Shown here piece after piece: positions 20,721 to 31,190 of a DNA stretch of 64,000 nucleotides. The notes under the pieces are model-generated. The model had not been told where the DNA came from and searched no databases. It worked only from the letters and a program-made list of their open reading frames with translations. The first letter of the stretch is position 1; every line of letters starts with the position of its first letter. Both the position numbers and the translations under genes were made by a program. Source of the DNA: Aspidapion aeneum (Eukaryota; Arthropoda; Insecta; Coleoptera; Brentidae); assembly GCA_963576565.1 (NCBI GenBank), contig OY755039.1:140375369-140439368 (forward strand), given 5' to 3'.

Positions 20721-21357
20721 CGACCCGACGTGTTGCTACCCAAAAAAATACCTAGAGATGGTAAATAAAAATTCTTAGACCTTGAGTTTTTATTGGATGT
20801 TGATTTTTTAAAAACTTTTCTATAAGTGTGTGTGTGTACCTGTATGTCTCTTACTTCTACTTTGTTTAGCAATCATTACAGTGTAGCTACTTTCGATCTT
20901 TGTTTGGACCTTTTGTTTTTCAATCTTTTGTATTTTATTCGACCTTTTGTACTTTCAAACTTTTGTTTTTCGACTTTTTGTACTTTAGCCCATGAAAAAA
21001 GGGATTAAACGTACACTTTTATTCCCTCGGGAGCATAAAAAATTTACTTCGAATATATATAAAACATGCAAACTATCTTTTTGGTTTTTTGCGCTGTGTG
21101 GGTCGTAACACAGGGTCCTAATAAATATTGAAATCATAAAAAACTTAGTTTTTTTAGGTTTGTTTATTTGGACAGTCAAATTTATATACCGGGTGTGACG
21201 GACAGTTCTTTACGTAACATTTGTAAACCATTTAATTTTTTTGAACATAAAAAAAGCTACGCTCCTGACAGTGTCAGATTTGCGTTTTTCGTAAATGAGG
21301 TTATGTTTGGTGTCGCTACCCTTGGAGACGCCAGGCTTCCAGGATGCAGTGACCCTA

Positions 21358-22355
21358 CAACTCAATCCAGGAAAGCGTCCTCTCTTGTCTGGTACATGAG
21401 AAATTGGGTGGAAAAGAGACATCGAAATGTGCGTTTGAACTTCTAATTTTTCGACAGTTTTCTTCACAAGGCGCTATCTGTTGGACTTTCGTGGTATTTT
21501 GGTAATTATGGGCGGTTGTGCGGACGCTACAGCGGGGGACGCTTGGGGTTTGGGGATCAAAAGATCAAAAGGACCATTTCCCACCCCGAAGGACCATTTT
21601 GCCTTTGAACATTATTTCCCCAGGAAAATCGATGGGGAGAGGGTTTGCGAAAATAAAAGAAAATAAATGCAGAGAGAGGAAAAATAGAAAAATACCAATG
21701 TATATTTTGAAAAAGTTTATCTTTTGTAGTTTCTTTTTTGTTTCACTTGTAAAGAAGGTTTACAAAAAATGTTTTGCAAAAAAAATAACTTAAAAAAAAA
21801 CGTCGGTACTTAGAGAAAGGGGGTCGAAAAACGATTCTCTTTTGTGTCTTTGTTGTCGCGTGTTAGAGCTTTTTGTCAAAGGGATAGCGTAATAAATGAG
21901 ATTACTTTGGATGGAAAATTGTGGTAATATGGGGCTGTGAAAAGCGGCTTTCCTGCGCAAGGAAAAGTAAATAGACGAACAAAAATTATGCACACTCATT
22001 TGAATTGATTTGCGCGCCAAACGAAAAAATGCCTGAAGATGGCGCTGGCCATTGTTAGTAAAATTCTCCAAAATGGCCGACGCAGTTTGGTGTGGACAGT
22101 GTTGAAGAAAATCCTTGAATAAAGCCGATTTTTCGTCAATTTTCCGCGGTTTTTCCACTGGAAAATGAAACTTTGGGAGAAACTTTGTAAATAGTGTCTA
22201 TAAGTTATGCCAGATGTGCTTTAGTTAACGCGAAATCGGTCCATGAAATTTGTGAAAAGAAGCTTTCAACCACACATGAAATGATTCAAATGGAGCCATA
22301 TTTATGAAAATCCTCAATGAATTAGCTTTCCTTTTAATTATTTTTCCAATGAGAG
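21358..22355. promoter_or_regulatory. Candidate divergent promoter region of the two host genes
   Basis: This ~1-kb stretch is richer in G+C and CpG than the surroundings and lies between the minus-strand ZAD gene and the plus-strand Gln-rich gene. It holds AAGATGGCGC at 22037 and AAAATGGCCGACG at 22071, which resemble YY1/pho-type promoter motifs. GAGAG|GTAAGC at 22351-22361 is a strong potential donor for a non-coding first exon of the plus-strand gene, whose ATG exon opens with an acceptor at 27032. The TSSs are not visible. Confidence 0.35.
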
Positions 22356-22910
22356 GTAAGCGTTCAATAGGCCAAGCAAGCTTTCACTGCTTTTCTTTGG
22401 TTTAAGCACCCAGAACCATTAATTTCCTTCACTTGTTTTGAAGTGGCTTGTGGTCCCTTTATGACAGGGGTCATGATTGGTCAGATCTTTTCAAGCCCAA
22501 AAAAACTTGTTTTTCCACTGAGTTTTTTCGATTTTTTAAAATAATTTACCTACCCCAACACTGTGGGGCACCTTAGTTTTATAATGGTCACCCCAGTAAA
22601 TAGATAATTAGCCTGAAATAGACTCCAATTGGCAAAACAAAAGGGTAAATCCAGTATTGATGTAATGAGAGCTTGCTCAAGGTTACCAAAAATTATTTTG
22701 CTGGGAGAGAAGACTGTAATTATCTTGGCTTGTTATCATTACAAAAGATCATTCATTATGAAATATACTCAAAAAGTCCTTCTAACCAAAGGTTTTTCAT
22801 AAAAACATGTTCCTAACGATATCAGTATTTTTAAGCTATACTTATGTTGCAACAGTTCACATTAGGGATCTTATGATTATTATTAATATGTGATTAGTGA
22901 ATCCCTTAAA
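22356..22910 (+). other. Probable first-intron sequence, nothing recognised
   Basis: No coding potential or clear repeat ends. It has no frame that could splice in phase to 27033. Confidence 0.35.
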
Positions 22911-24130
22911 ATCCACAGGACAGCTACCAGTCATAAAATGTAAAATTTCATGTCAGTCATAAAATTTTCAGGTGTCATAAAAAGTTATAAAATTTGATGT
23001 TAGTCAAAAAATTTCATAAAAATTTTACATTGGTCATAAAATTTCAAGGCAAGAGCCTAAAGAATTTATCTAAGGAAATACAGGGCTCTCAGCACCTTCA
23101 TGTTTTATGAAAATGTTCATATTTTTTTTCAGACTTCATATTTTTAAAAAAACCTTCATATTTTTCCCAATAAAGATGAATTGAGAGGCTAAATGAGAGT
23201 TATTGGAACAAGGCACGGATAAGACCAGGCAGCAATAAGGCCAGGCCTTATTTAGTTTTGCATTGTAAGATGCTTTAATTATAACATCAGCTGTTTTAAA
23301 ACCCAAAATAAATAGGTTCTGGCCTAATTAAGGATAAATAAATCAGGCTGTATTTAAAGCCTTAAAACAGCTGGTAAGTCATAATTGAAGCATCTTACAG
23401 TGTAAAACTGTCTAAATTAGTTGAGTTTTTAAATATAATATGATCTCGGAATAGGTATTTAAAATATTATACTTAAGACTCTTTTCTGTGTTACTAGATG
23501 TACCTATTAAAATGTACTTTTTGAAAATGTGCCTTGTTTTTGTTTGGCCATACCCCATCCATGCCTAATTCAACTTCTTTATTAATAAAATAGATAGATA
23601 GATAGATAAATACCTGATTGCCGACAAGATTACAGAAAAAAGTGTAACTTAATCCTATAAAAAAGAAACATCAAATTTTTTTTTTACATTTTACAGAATT
23701 GTTCAAAATACCAATCCTTTTGTATTATTTGTTACATCCTGATGCTATCATTAAAGTAGTTTTAGATAAAAAATTAAGTTCATTTTAAATAAATAATATA
23801 TATAGTTTTGCTTCGTAAATGTATTTTCCTAAAAAAAAAGTTGAGTTTGGCTTAACTGGCCATTTGGTAGGGGACCAAAAAAAAACCTAATTTTTATTTA
23901 TATTTCCTTCATATTTTTTTTTCTTAATTTTGTATTTTTCATGTTTTTATTAAAAAATTTCATATTTTTCATATTATTTTCCTGTTTATCTGTTGTGTGT
24001 TTAATACAGAAAATGGTAAAAGTCATAATTTTTTCTGAAGAAACTCACAGTCATAAAATTTGGAAAAATTGGTCACAAAATTAGAAAAGCAAATTCATCA
24101 AAATTTTTTGCATTACATTAAAATGTTCCT
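22911..24130. repeat. Region with dispersed GTCATAAAAT motif and internal hairpin
   Basis: GTCATAAAA(A/T)T occurs repeatedly at 22925-23045 and again at 24023-24065, bracketing about 1 kb, and a cluster of the same motif is at 60165-60235. The centre has an inverted pair: TGTAAGATGCTTTAATTATA with CAGCTGTTTTAA (23265-23300) against TTAAAACAGCTG and ATAATTGAAGCATCTTACAG (23361-23402). The boundaries are not definable as TIRs. Confidence 0.5.
23599..23624. repeat. (GATA)n microsatellite
   Basis: AATAGATAGATAGATAGATA run. Confidence 0.9.
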
Positions 24131-24240
24131 TAAAAGGAAATAAGATTTACTTTTTCGTAAACTTTTTAATAGTTCTGTAAATTTAACAATTGAACTGTGC
24201 TATGTTCGTTCTTCATAACTTTAATCTTAATACTTTTTTG

Positions 24241-24676
24241 CAAGGGGTGAACAGCTCTCACAATCGGTGTACACATTTCTCACAATCTTTACACAATCCC
24301 TCCCAATCTGTCACAGTCTTACCACAATCCTTCACAATCCCTCACAATCTTACCACAATCCCTCACAATCTATCCCAATCTTACCACAACCCTTCAGCCC
24401 ACAATCCTTCACAATCTTTACACAGTCTCTCCCAATCACTCACAATTTTACCACAACCCCAATCTTACCACAGTCCTTCACAATCCCTTGCAAAGGAAAC
24501 TATAGACATGAAGACCTTGTTTTTTTTTTTTGGTCACCAGAATTTTTGGATCGCTACACTGCTGCACAGTCCTCCACAATCTTACCACAATCCCTCAAAT
24601 CTTTACACAATCTTACCAAAAAATTGTGGATTTTCACAATCAGTGTACACATTTTGGGTTAGCTGTTCACTCCTCA
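24241..24676. mobile_element. ATTGTG-array MITE, copy 2
   Basis: Inverted ends CAAGGGGTGAACAGCT and TTAGCTGTTCACTCCTCA, flanked by CTTTTTTG on both sides (24233-24240, 24677-24684). The interior is CACAATC(C)CTCACAATCTTACC arrays and the shared block AAGGAAACTATAGACATGA. The ORFs here (repeated HNLSQSLT) are the array read as protein. Confidence 0.8.
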
Positions 24677-24867
24677 CTTTTTTGTTTGTTTATTTTTTTA
24701 AATGTTAACATTTGATGTACCTATAAGGATATCAAACAAATGAAAACCATGAGTTTTATTAAATATTAGGTAATTTAGGTTTAAAGTGAGGGAATTTATC
24801 TAATGCTTCCAATATTGTTGTAGTTTTAAGTAGTATTAAGAATTGAATAGCTTTGTGAATAAGTATA

Positions 24868-25759
24868 TGGATGATTCTACAAAAATGGTGCTGTGGAGTG
24901 GAAATGCATATTTTTCAAACACAGACTGCAAATGAAGCATAGTTTTAGTTACAAGATTTAAAACAAAATGTTTTCTTTATGGAGCATTTGAGTTTAATGT
25001 ATAAAAAAATTGCAAGTTTATAATTTTTTTTATTACAAAGCATATACCTCATTCGTCTGGTGTAGTCCCAAACCAAATATTAAAAACTCAAATTGAAAAA
25101 AATATCCTAATAAATAATATTTAACCAAGTCTTAACTATTTATCAAAAAATTGATAAAACTTAAGTTTGCAGTCATATTTTTGAAAATCCGAATTTTAAT
25201 TGTGCTCCATTTTTAATAACACAATATTTGTGAATACCACCAGTTAATTTCTAGAGAAAGAGACGGCCCTGGATATCTAATTTACTTGTGAGGGTGACAA
25301 GTTGTGACAGATAATGTCAACTTTAGTTTGGTTTAAGTTATAGATCTTTTTATTTTCGGCAGAAAATTAGTTTTTTTTTGGAGAAATCAAAAATGAACGC
25401 TTTAATTATCATTCCTCTGGTCAGTAAATATTCGACTGATATCAATAGTATAATTTTTTTGTTGATTGTTTTAAAATTATAAGTATAGGAACTTTGTTTA
25501 TATAAAACTTAAGTTAAGTAGTCTAAATAGATTTTGATTTAAATTGGAAAACCATTAAAAAACTCATTCCTCTGGTACTCATCCCTCTGGAATTTTTATG
25601 CAATAATTCCTAAAATTCGGGAAAATAAATGTTTCTTAGCTTACACCTAATTAGTTACATAAATTTAAAAAAACAAAATTATTTACTGTGCTGTACTGTT
25701 CTTTAAAGGCAATGACCAAAAATGATATCCATATAGCCCACTTTTGGTAGAATCATCCA
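24868..25759 (+). mobile_element. TGGATGATTCTAC MITE, copy A
   Basis: The ends TGGATGATTCTACAAAA and TTGGTAGAATCATCCA are inverted and flanked by TA. Three further ~0.9-kb copies occur at 40215, 45725 (both inverted relative to this one) and 61443. All carry the motif CATTCCTCTGG several times. No transposase. Confidence 0.88.
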
Positions 25760-25820
25760 TATATGTACATCTTTGGACAATACAGCATATTTACTACTAC
25801 TACAACTATTACAGACTTTT

Positions 25821-26047
25821 GCAATAAAGCCAGGCAGTAATAGTGGTAGGCAGTATTTAGACAGTTTCTGATAATAAGAACAGCTGTCTTCTTTCAAAAT
25901 TAGGGCTTTGTGTATTATAAGAACCAGAATTAATACTTTATTAAAGGAAAATAAAGAAAGATCTATAATTTTGACTTTGGTATGTCAATTTTGAAGGACT
26001 GTCAGTTTTCACTGGAAAACTGTCAGAATACTGCCTGGCTTTATTGC
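25821..26047. mobile_element. AATAAAGCCAGGCAGT MITE, copy 1
   Basis: Inverted ends GCAATAAAGCCAGGCAGTA and ACTGCCTGGCTTTATTGC. It contains AAGAACAGCTGTCTTCTTTC and TTGACTTTGGTATGTCAATT. A second copy in the other orientation is at about 36225-36434. Confidence 0.78.
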
Positions 26048-26315
26048 AGTAAGTGCCTATTCTTAAATAAGAATGTAATTAGGACAAAGATAAAGAAATT
26101 ATAAAGATACCTAGTTAAAAAAAAATGGCTTGTGAAAAATAAACAACAGAAAGTTTGGTTATTCGAATTACATTGGCAACTCAAGTTACTTTAGTAATGA
26201 AGGTAACTTTTGCTGTCATCAAAAGTTAAAAACTTAGCATTCAGTTATAATACTTGCCAAAATGACAAATTCACACTCAATTTTTTTTTCTAAGATCAAA
26301 TAAATATAATCATAA

Positions 26316-26645
26316 CAAAAACATTTAATGTAAAAAAAGCCAAGTATGTGAAAGTGGTATTCCATAAAAAGAATTGAGATAAAAGTAAAGCCAAGTTCTC
26401 CAATACAAAATTTAAATCGAAAGGTTCTTACTAGTTTGGAAATGTTTTTTTAAACTTTGCTATTCCAGCCAAACTTCTTTATTTTCAATTTAGCACTGTG
26501 CCTAAGAGTCATTTGCAGCCATAATAGCCAAGTTTAGAAAAACATTTTCAAACTTCCAAAATTTGTATTGGAGAACTTGGCTTTACTTTTATCTCAATTC
26601 TTTTTCTGGAATACCATTTTCACATACTTGTCTTTTTTTACATAA
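26316..26645. repeat. Foldback MITE with ~80-bp arms
   Basis: AAGTATGTGAAAGTGGTATT and AAGCCAAGTTCTCCAATACA in the left arm are answered by TGTATTGGAGAACTTGGCTT and GAATACCATTTTCACATACT in the right arm (26563-26630). Outer sequences GTAAAAAAAG and CTTTTTTTAC extend the pairing. Confidence 0.8.
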
Positions 26646-27032
26646 AATGATTTTGTTATAATTTTACTCCTTTTTTAAAGGATTTGGATAATATTTAAGT
26701 TTTAAAGTAGTAAAATATGAGGAATATTGTTCAAAACTTTTGCAATGCCTTATTAAAAATTTTGAGGTTTTTTTTAAATATTTTCCTATGGTTTTATCAT
26801 AGTTCCAATCAGCCTTTTAAAGCTCAGCTCTCTAGTGTTCCTGGAAGTAGGCAATTGTAATTTTAGATAATTTTACATTTATAGGGAAGGAAAGTAAAAT
26901 AAAATTTTGGTGTTTTTAAATTTTTTCCTATATTTTATCACAGTTCCTATCAGTTTTCCAAAGCTCTTAAAGCCCATTATATACTGACCTTAAGGGCAAA
27001 GACTAAATCCATGTTTCTGCATTTTCTTTTAG
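26646..27032 (+). other. Intron end before the ATG exon
   Basis: AT-rich sequence containing two diverged copies of a TTTTCCTAT(A/G)..TTTTATCA...AGTTCCNATCAG block (26783 and 26927). It ends with the acceptor CATTTTCTTTTAG. Confidence 0.45.
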
Positions 27033-27068
27033 ATGGGATGGACCAAGCTGTCCCCAACACATTGCTGA
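27033..27068 (+). other. Upstream ORF in the leader of the Gln-rich gene
   Basis: The first ATG after the splice acceptor starts an 11-codon ORF (MGWTKLSPTHC) ending at TGA 27066-27068, 36 nt before the main ATG. It could dampen translation of the main frame; its use depends on the 5' exon, which is not identified. Confidence 0.45.
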
Positions 27069-27104
27069 TAGTCCCCACAGACTCCCCATTGCTGTCAAAT
27101 CGCC

Positions 27105-27207
27105 ATGGACCCAGTGAATCCATGGTATGCCAGCTATAACAGGCTCGCTGCAGCCCAGGCCGCCCAAGCAGCCGCTGGTGAGCATCATCCTCTAGCTGCT
27201 GCGGCAG
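27105..27207 (+). CDS. Gln-rich gene, coding exon 1 (start)
   Basis: ATG at 27105 in a good context (CGCCATGG). It encodes MDPVNPWYASYNRLAAAQAA then QAAAGEHHPLAAAA, and ends with donor GGCAG|GTAACT in phase 1. The exon body begins at 27033 after TTCTTTTAG. The Trp/Tyr-containing start ahead of an Ala/Gln stretch looks like a conserved N-terminal cap. Confidence 0.82.
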
Positions 27208-27491
27208 GTAACTAAAATTTCAGGATTTTAGTTCAATACTGCACATTTACAGCGGGGTCATTTTATAAATTCAAATTTAAATTCAAAATTATCTTTATTA
27301 GTCAGTTTAGCAAAGTAGAAACTGAGAGAAACAGTCAACAATTACATTTAAAAACTGTATGAGGATGGGATGAAAAGTTTCCGGCCTAACATAGAACACA
27401 ACACCATAGTGACTAAATAATAATTTATTTTTCTACATAGTCCCCTTGTAAGGTAATACATTTGGCCCAACCATGTTCAACTGATTTGATA

Positions 27492-28688
27492 AAGTGACAC
27501 ATACTGAGTTTGACTAAAGTGGCATATTTTTTTTTCCACCCAGTACATGAAAAAACTCTGCAGATTACAACAATAAATGATTTAGGCTTAACACTTTGGC
27601 TCAAAGATATACCACTAAGGCCTCTGCATTATTAGCCAGCGATTTGATGCCATCCCTAAAGTCTGATTTATCCAACTCATATATTGCATCATGCTTTAAA
27701 AACAGTGACTTCCTAGAGTTCGCAGACAACTTAAAAGACTTTAATATTATAAACAGCCTAAATGACTGTGTTGCACTGCAGGAGGACCTAAACAGGTTTG
27801 TTGACTGGAGCCAACAAAAGAACTATTTATTTATTTATTTATTTAATAACAACTGACTTTATTGAAGGTACATCACTCTCCATGGTGGACAGTATAAAGG
27901 AAATCTTGGAGTGGCTCTCGACAGCAAACTCACTTTTATCCCGCATATAGACTTAGTAATCAGCAAATCTCTCAGAATGCTGGGTTTTGTCAAGAGAGTC
28001 ACGCCAGACTTCCAAACTCTTCAGGCGATCAAAATACTTTATTGTTGCTTTGTTAGAAGCCAACTAGAGTATGCCACATCCGTGTGGAGTCCGCAGTATG
28101 CTAACCACATAAGCCAAATTGAGAGAGTGCAGAGAAAATGCCTACACCATATGAATTTTTTTTTTCAAACATAGAATTTGACTACTGACTATGCTCGACT
28201 CTTTGAATCTTTTAACATTGCACAACAGGCATAGTCAGCATGATCTTCTCAATCTTTTTAAAATTCTCAATTCTCTGGTAGACTGCCCTTTTCTCACCTC
28301 TTCTATTGGTCTCCATGTACCTGCAGTCAACACTAGAAGAACACAAACATTTCATGAATCTTTTCATAGAACCAACTGCGGTCGTCACTCATTTATCTCC
28401 AGATCAGTATCTTTGGCTAACCATAACCCTTCCTTGGACTTCTTTTGTCCACTATCACGATTCCGTGCACAGCTGACAAGACTCATAAAACAAAACACAT
28501 AACATCTAGCAATCTGAATTGTATCTAATTTTGTAGTTAGGAAAATCTCCTTGATTATCTAAGTTTTCCTTGTAACATATTTTCCTTTACATTTATAATG
28601 TAAACATAGGTATTTAGATTTAGTATTATTGTACTATTTTTAATTCAAAACTGTTAAATGGCATTGACCGTTAATAAATAAAAAAAAC
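27492..28688 (+). mobile_element. Jockey/CR1-like LINE 3' fragment inside the mariner
   Basis: Broken frames carry RT palm/thumb sequence: LNRFVDWSQQ (27794), GVALDSKLTFIPHIDLVISK (27908), LEYATSVWSPQYANHISQIE and RVQRKC, then LLTLHNRHSQHDLLNLFKIL to the end near 28500. The order is that of the C-terminal third of jockey-type proteins. A TTTA microsatellite interrupts it at 27820. The 3' end is TTGACCGTTAATAAATAAAA. The first ~58 bp (from about 27492) duplicate 13078-13128 and may be a different retro-fragment fused at the 5' end. Confidence 0.75.
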
Positions 28689-28707
28689 TCGTCAAAAAAG
28701 GCGTTTG

Positions 28708-29472
28708 TAGCTGCAATGACTTCTAAATCTGAGGAATTTTTTTTCCAGCAAGAAATTTTTTTAGGTTTGGAAACAAACAAAAGTCTGACAGGGCTAGGTC
28801 TGGCGAATAAGGTAGATGGTTTAACAGTTCAAAGCCTAGCTGATGGATTTTAGCCATTTCAAGAGCAGCCTTGTAGCAAGGTGCATTGTCCTGATGAAAC
28901 AAAATTTTCTTTTTTGCCAAACTAGAACGTTTTTCGCTTATATTCTGCTTGTGCTTCGTCCTTTGCCGTCCATTGTTTGGACTGTTGCTTAGTTTCAGGG
29001 GTATAATGATGAACCCATGTTTCTTTAACCGTAATAAATCTATGCAAAAGTCCCCTGAATCACGTCTAAACAGTGCCAAATTCTCCTCTGAAATGGTTAG
29101 AGGCACGAGCTTTTGATCTGGCGTTAGCAAACGCGGCACCCATCGGGCGGATAGCTTTCTCATACCTAAAACTTTACATAAAATATGGTGAACTCACTCT
29201 TTTGATATGCCCACAGCCTCAGCTACCTCTTCCAGTCTTAATCTGCGATCTTTTAGAATTAGTTTGTGAATGGTTTGAACCATTTCTTAAGAAGTTGCCG
29301 TTTTTGACCTGCCAGAACGTGGAACATCATCAGTGCAAGTACGACCACGTTTAAAGTCCCATACCCAGGTTTTAACTGTGGTATAGGAAGGAGCAGATTC
29401 CCCTAGTGTAGCGTCTAGTTCTGCTTTTATTTCCGTCGGCGATAACCCTTTGATATGAAAATATTTTATCAC
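28708..29472 (-). pseudogene. Mariner transposase, frameshifted
   Basis: The N-terminal part (29472-29287) has IKYFHIKGLSPTEIKAELDA, TTVKTWVWDFKRGRTCTDDV and PRSGRSKTATS, the HTH and W..+FK.GR linker. The catalytic part (29163-28723) has LFHQDNAPCYKAALEMAKIH, LPYSPDLALSDFCLFPNLKK. The aspartates of HQDNAP and LALSD are separated by 34 residues, the D34D spacing of mariner. The two parts are in different frames and the segment around the first catalytic aspartate is scrambled (KHKQNISEKRSS), so the enzyme is inactive. Confidence 0.88.
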
Positions 29473-29824
29473 AGCTCTTATCTTGTTTTTTTCTATCTTT
29501 TAAAATTGACACACTGTATAAACTTTCAAAATAAGCAGGCACAAACTACTTGACATACTCACTTTAAACTTTGAGTGTATACTGATCACAAGCAAGGCTA
29601 CACAAACACGTTGGAACACGAACGCAAATCGGGCTAGGGCGGAAATTTTTCATCCCATCCTCGTATATTAAAATCGGTGGAAACATTAAAAACCTAAAAT
29701 TGAATTAAAACAAATGACATCAAAATTTCGAAGATAAATTAGTGCTGTTGAAAAATTTTAACATTTATATTCAATGAAATGAAGACCCTACGATTTGTTT
29801 TTGTCAGATAAACTTAAATCTAAA

Positions 29825-30240
29825 AATAAATAGTTTTATCCAGCAAAGTATTCTTCCAAAGTATAGTAATCTTTTGTTTTACCTCTAAATTTCGCAAAGT
29901 TTTTTATTTCTTGAATCTCAACTGGCAAGTGATTAAAAATCTTTTTTCCATTGTAAATAAAAGAGTTTTTGACCAAAGTTGAGCTAGGTAAAGATAAAAT
30001 CCCCTGCCTCAAAAAAGGAGGTCTGCAAGAATAGCGATTTTTGACTCCACACAAATTTCTTATTACCCTTTTTTGGAGGACAAAAACTGAATTTAATAAA
30101 AACTGTCAACAGGATCCCCAAAAACAAATGCCATATCAAAGATGAGAATCCACTAAAGAGTGGTAAACATTTTTCACTCTTACAGTGTAACAGTTTGAGG
30201 CAATTTTACTTTGAAGGTTTGCAAGATGCTTATCAAACTT
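29825..30240 (-). pseudogene. LINE C-terminal fragment (CR1-like)
   Basis: The minus strand reads VYHSLVDSHL, a stop, YGICFWGS, then FVLQKRVIRNLCGVKNRYSC, RPPFLRQGILSLPSSTLVKN and FNHLPVEIQEIKNFAKF. This is the typical S-L-x-S-H-L-x-Y-G, LQK-R-x-R, R-x-S-C-R-P, N-x-L-P series near the C-terminus of CR1-like LINE proteins. It abuts an ATTGTG MITE at 30241. Confidence 0.72.
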
Positions 30241-30900
30241 AGCTCTCACAATCGGTGTACACATTTCTCACAATCTGTTCACAATCCCTCCCAATCACCC
30301 ACAATCTGTCACAATCCTTAACAATCTCTCACAATCTTACCACAATCCTTCACAATCTTACCACAATCCTTCACAATCCCTCACAATCTTTACACAATCC
30401 CTCACAATCTTGGCAAAAGATTGTGGAAAAGATTGTGGATTTTCGCAATCGGCGTACACATTTTGGGGTTCCCTCACAATCTTAGCAGAAGATTGTGGAT
30501 TTTCGCAATCGGCGCACACATTTTGGGGTCAGCTGGTCACCTCTCGGTTATTAAGCAGCAGGTCCGGGAAGGGTAAATGAAGAGGGCGGCAAAGGAAACT
30601 ATAGACATGATTTTTTTTTTTTGTTTTTTTTTTTTGGTTGCAAGAATTTTAGATGGGACGGTGCCCACCCCGCCCCTTCAGGCGCGCTACGCCGCTGCAC
30701 AGTCCTCCACCATCTGTCACATTCTCTCACAATCTTACCACAATCCTTCACAATCTTACCACAATCCCTCACAATCTTGCCACAATCCCTCACAATCTTG
30801 CCACAATCCCTCACAATCTTTCACAATCCCTCACAATCTTAGCAAAAGATTGTGGATTTTCACAATCAGTGTACACATTTTGGGTTAGCTGTTCACCCCT
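30241..30900. mobile_element. ATTGTG-array MITE, copy 3 (compound, two units)
   Basis: The left end is truncated (starts at AGCTCTCACAATCGGTGTAC). Arrays of CACAATC(C/T)CTCACAATCTT occur at 30260-30480 and 30725-30840, separated by GGTCAGCTGGTCACCTCTCG at 30530 and a second central block (AAGGAAACTATAGACATGA, GGCGCGCTACGCCGCTGCAC). The right end is TTAGCTGTTCACCCCTTGG. It looks like one copy inserted in or recombined with another. Confidence 0.75.
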
Positions 30901-31190
30901 TGGACCTAAATATCTGTTTATTTCTGGATTTGATAAAACTTCATTTTCTAGTGTGAGGAATGAAATTATCAAAAGAAAAAAAAAGGTTTGGCAGACCTCA
31001 CCCATTTTTATTATTTTTAGTGCTAATATTCTACCTATAAAAGTGATGAAAAATCCCAAATTTAAAATTTTGTGTAGTAGTGTTTTTTAAATTAAATTTT
31101 GAAAATATAAAAACTACCAATTTTTTAGTGATTTATTGATTGGTGTGGTGATGAATGTAGAACTCATTTCAAAGGTCTTTAAAATACCTT
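30901..31190 (+). other. Intron sequence, nothing recognised
   Basis: Unassigned intronic AT-rich sequence between the MITE and the ~370-bp tandem family. Confidence 0.35.

Larger units (their letters stand above)
19159..21357. mobile_element. hAT-like element with foldback minisatellite interior, at the ZAD gene 5' end
   Basis: The ends are long inverted repeats: TAGGGTCACTGCATCCTGGA and AGCCTGGCGTCTCCCAGGGG continuing to GTAGCGACAC on the left, with the matching complement ending CCAGGATGCAGTGACCCTA at 21357. CGACTCAA and CAACTCAA flank it (7 of 8 identical), an 8-bp duplication as in hAT elements. Inside are two inverted minisatellite arms around a further inverted core. No transposase frame is seen. 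Confidence 0.78.
27360..29663 (-). mobile_element. Mariner transposon with TA target duplication, split by a LINE
   Basis: The inverted ends (T/C)GAGGATGGGATGAAAA occur at 27360 and 29663, each next to TA. The transposase is read on the minus strand from about 29472 to 28700. A LINE fragment (27492-28688) sits in its 3' untranslated part; the mariner sequence resumes at about 28690. Confidence 0.9.

Noticed and set aside
20465..20768. ORFs rich in FRSKKNVFEQ
   Set aside because: They are the ~33-bp minisatellite read as protein; other frames of the same array are open as well.
24190..24708. ORFs of 60-170 codons with repeated HNLSQS/HNLTTI, also at 30255-31090 and 10566-10823
   Set aside because: They are translations of the ATTGTG/CACAATC tandem arrays in overlapping frames, on both strands, and carry no start context or domain.
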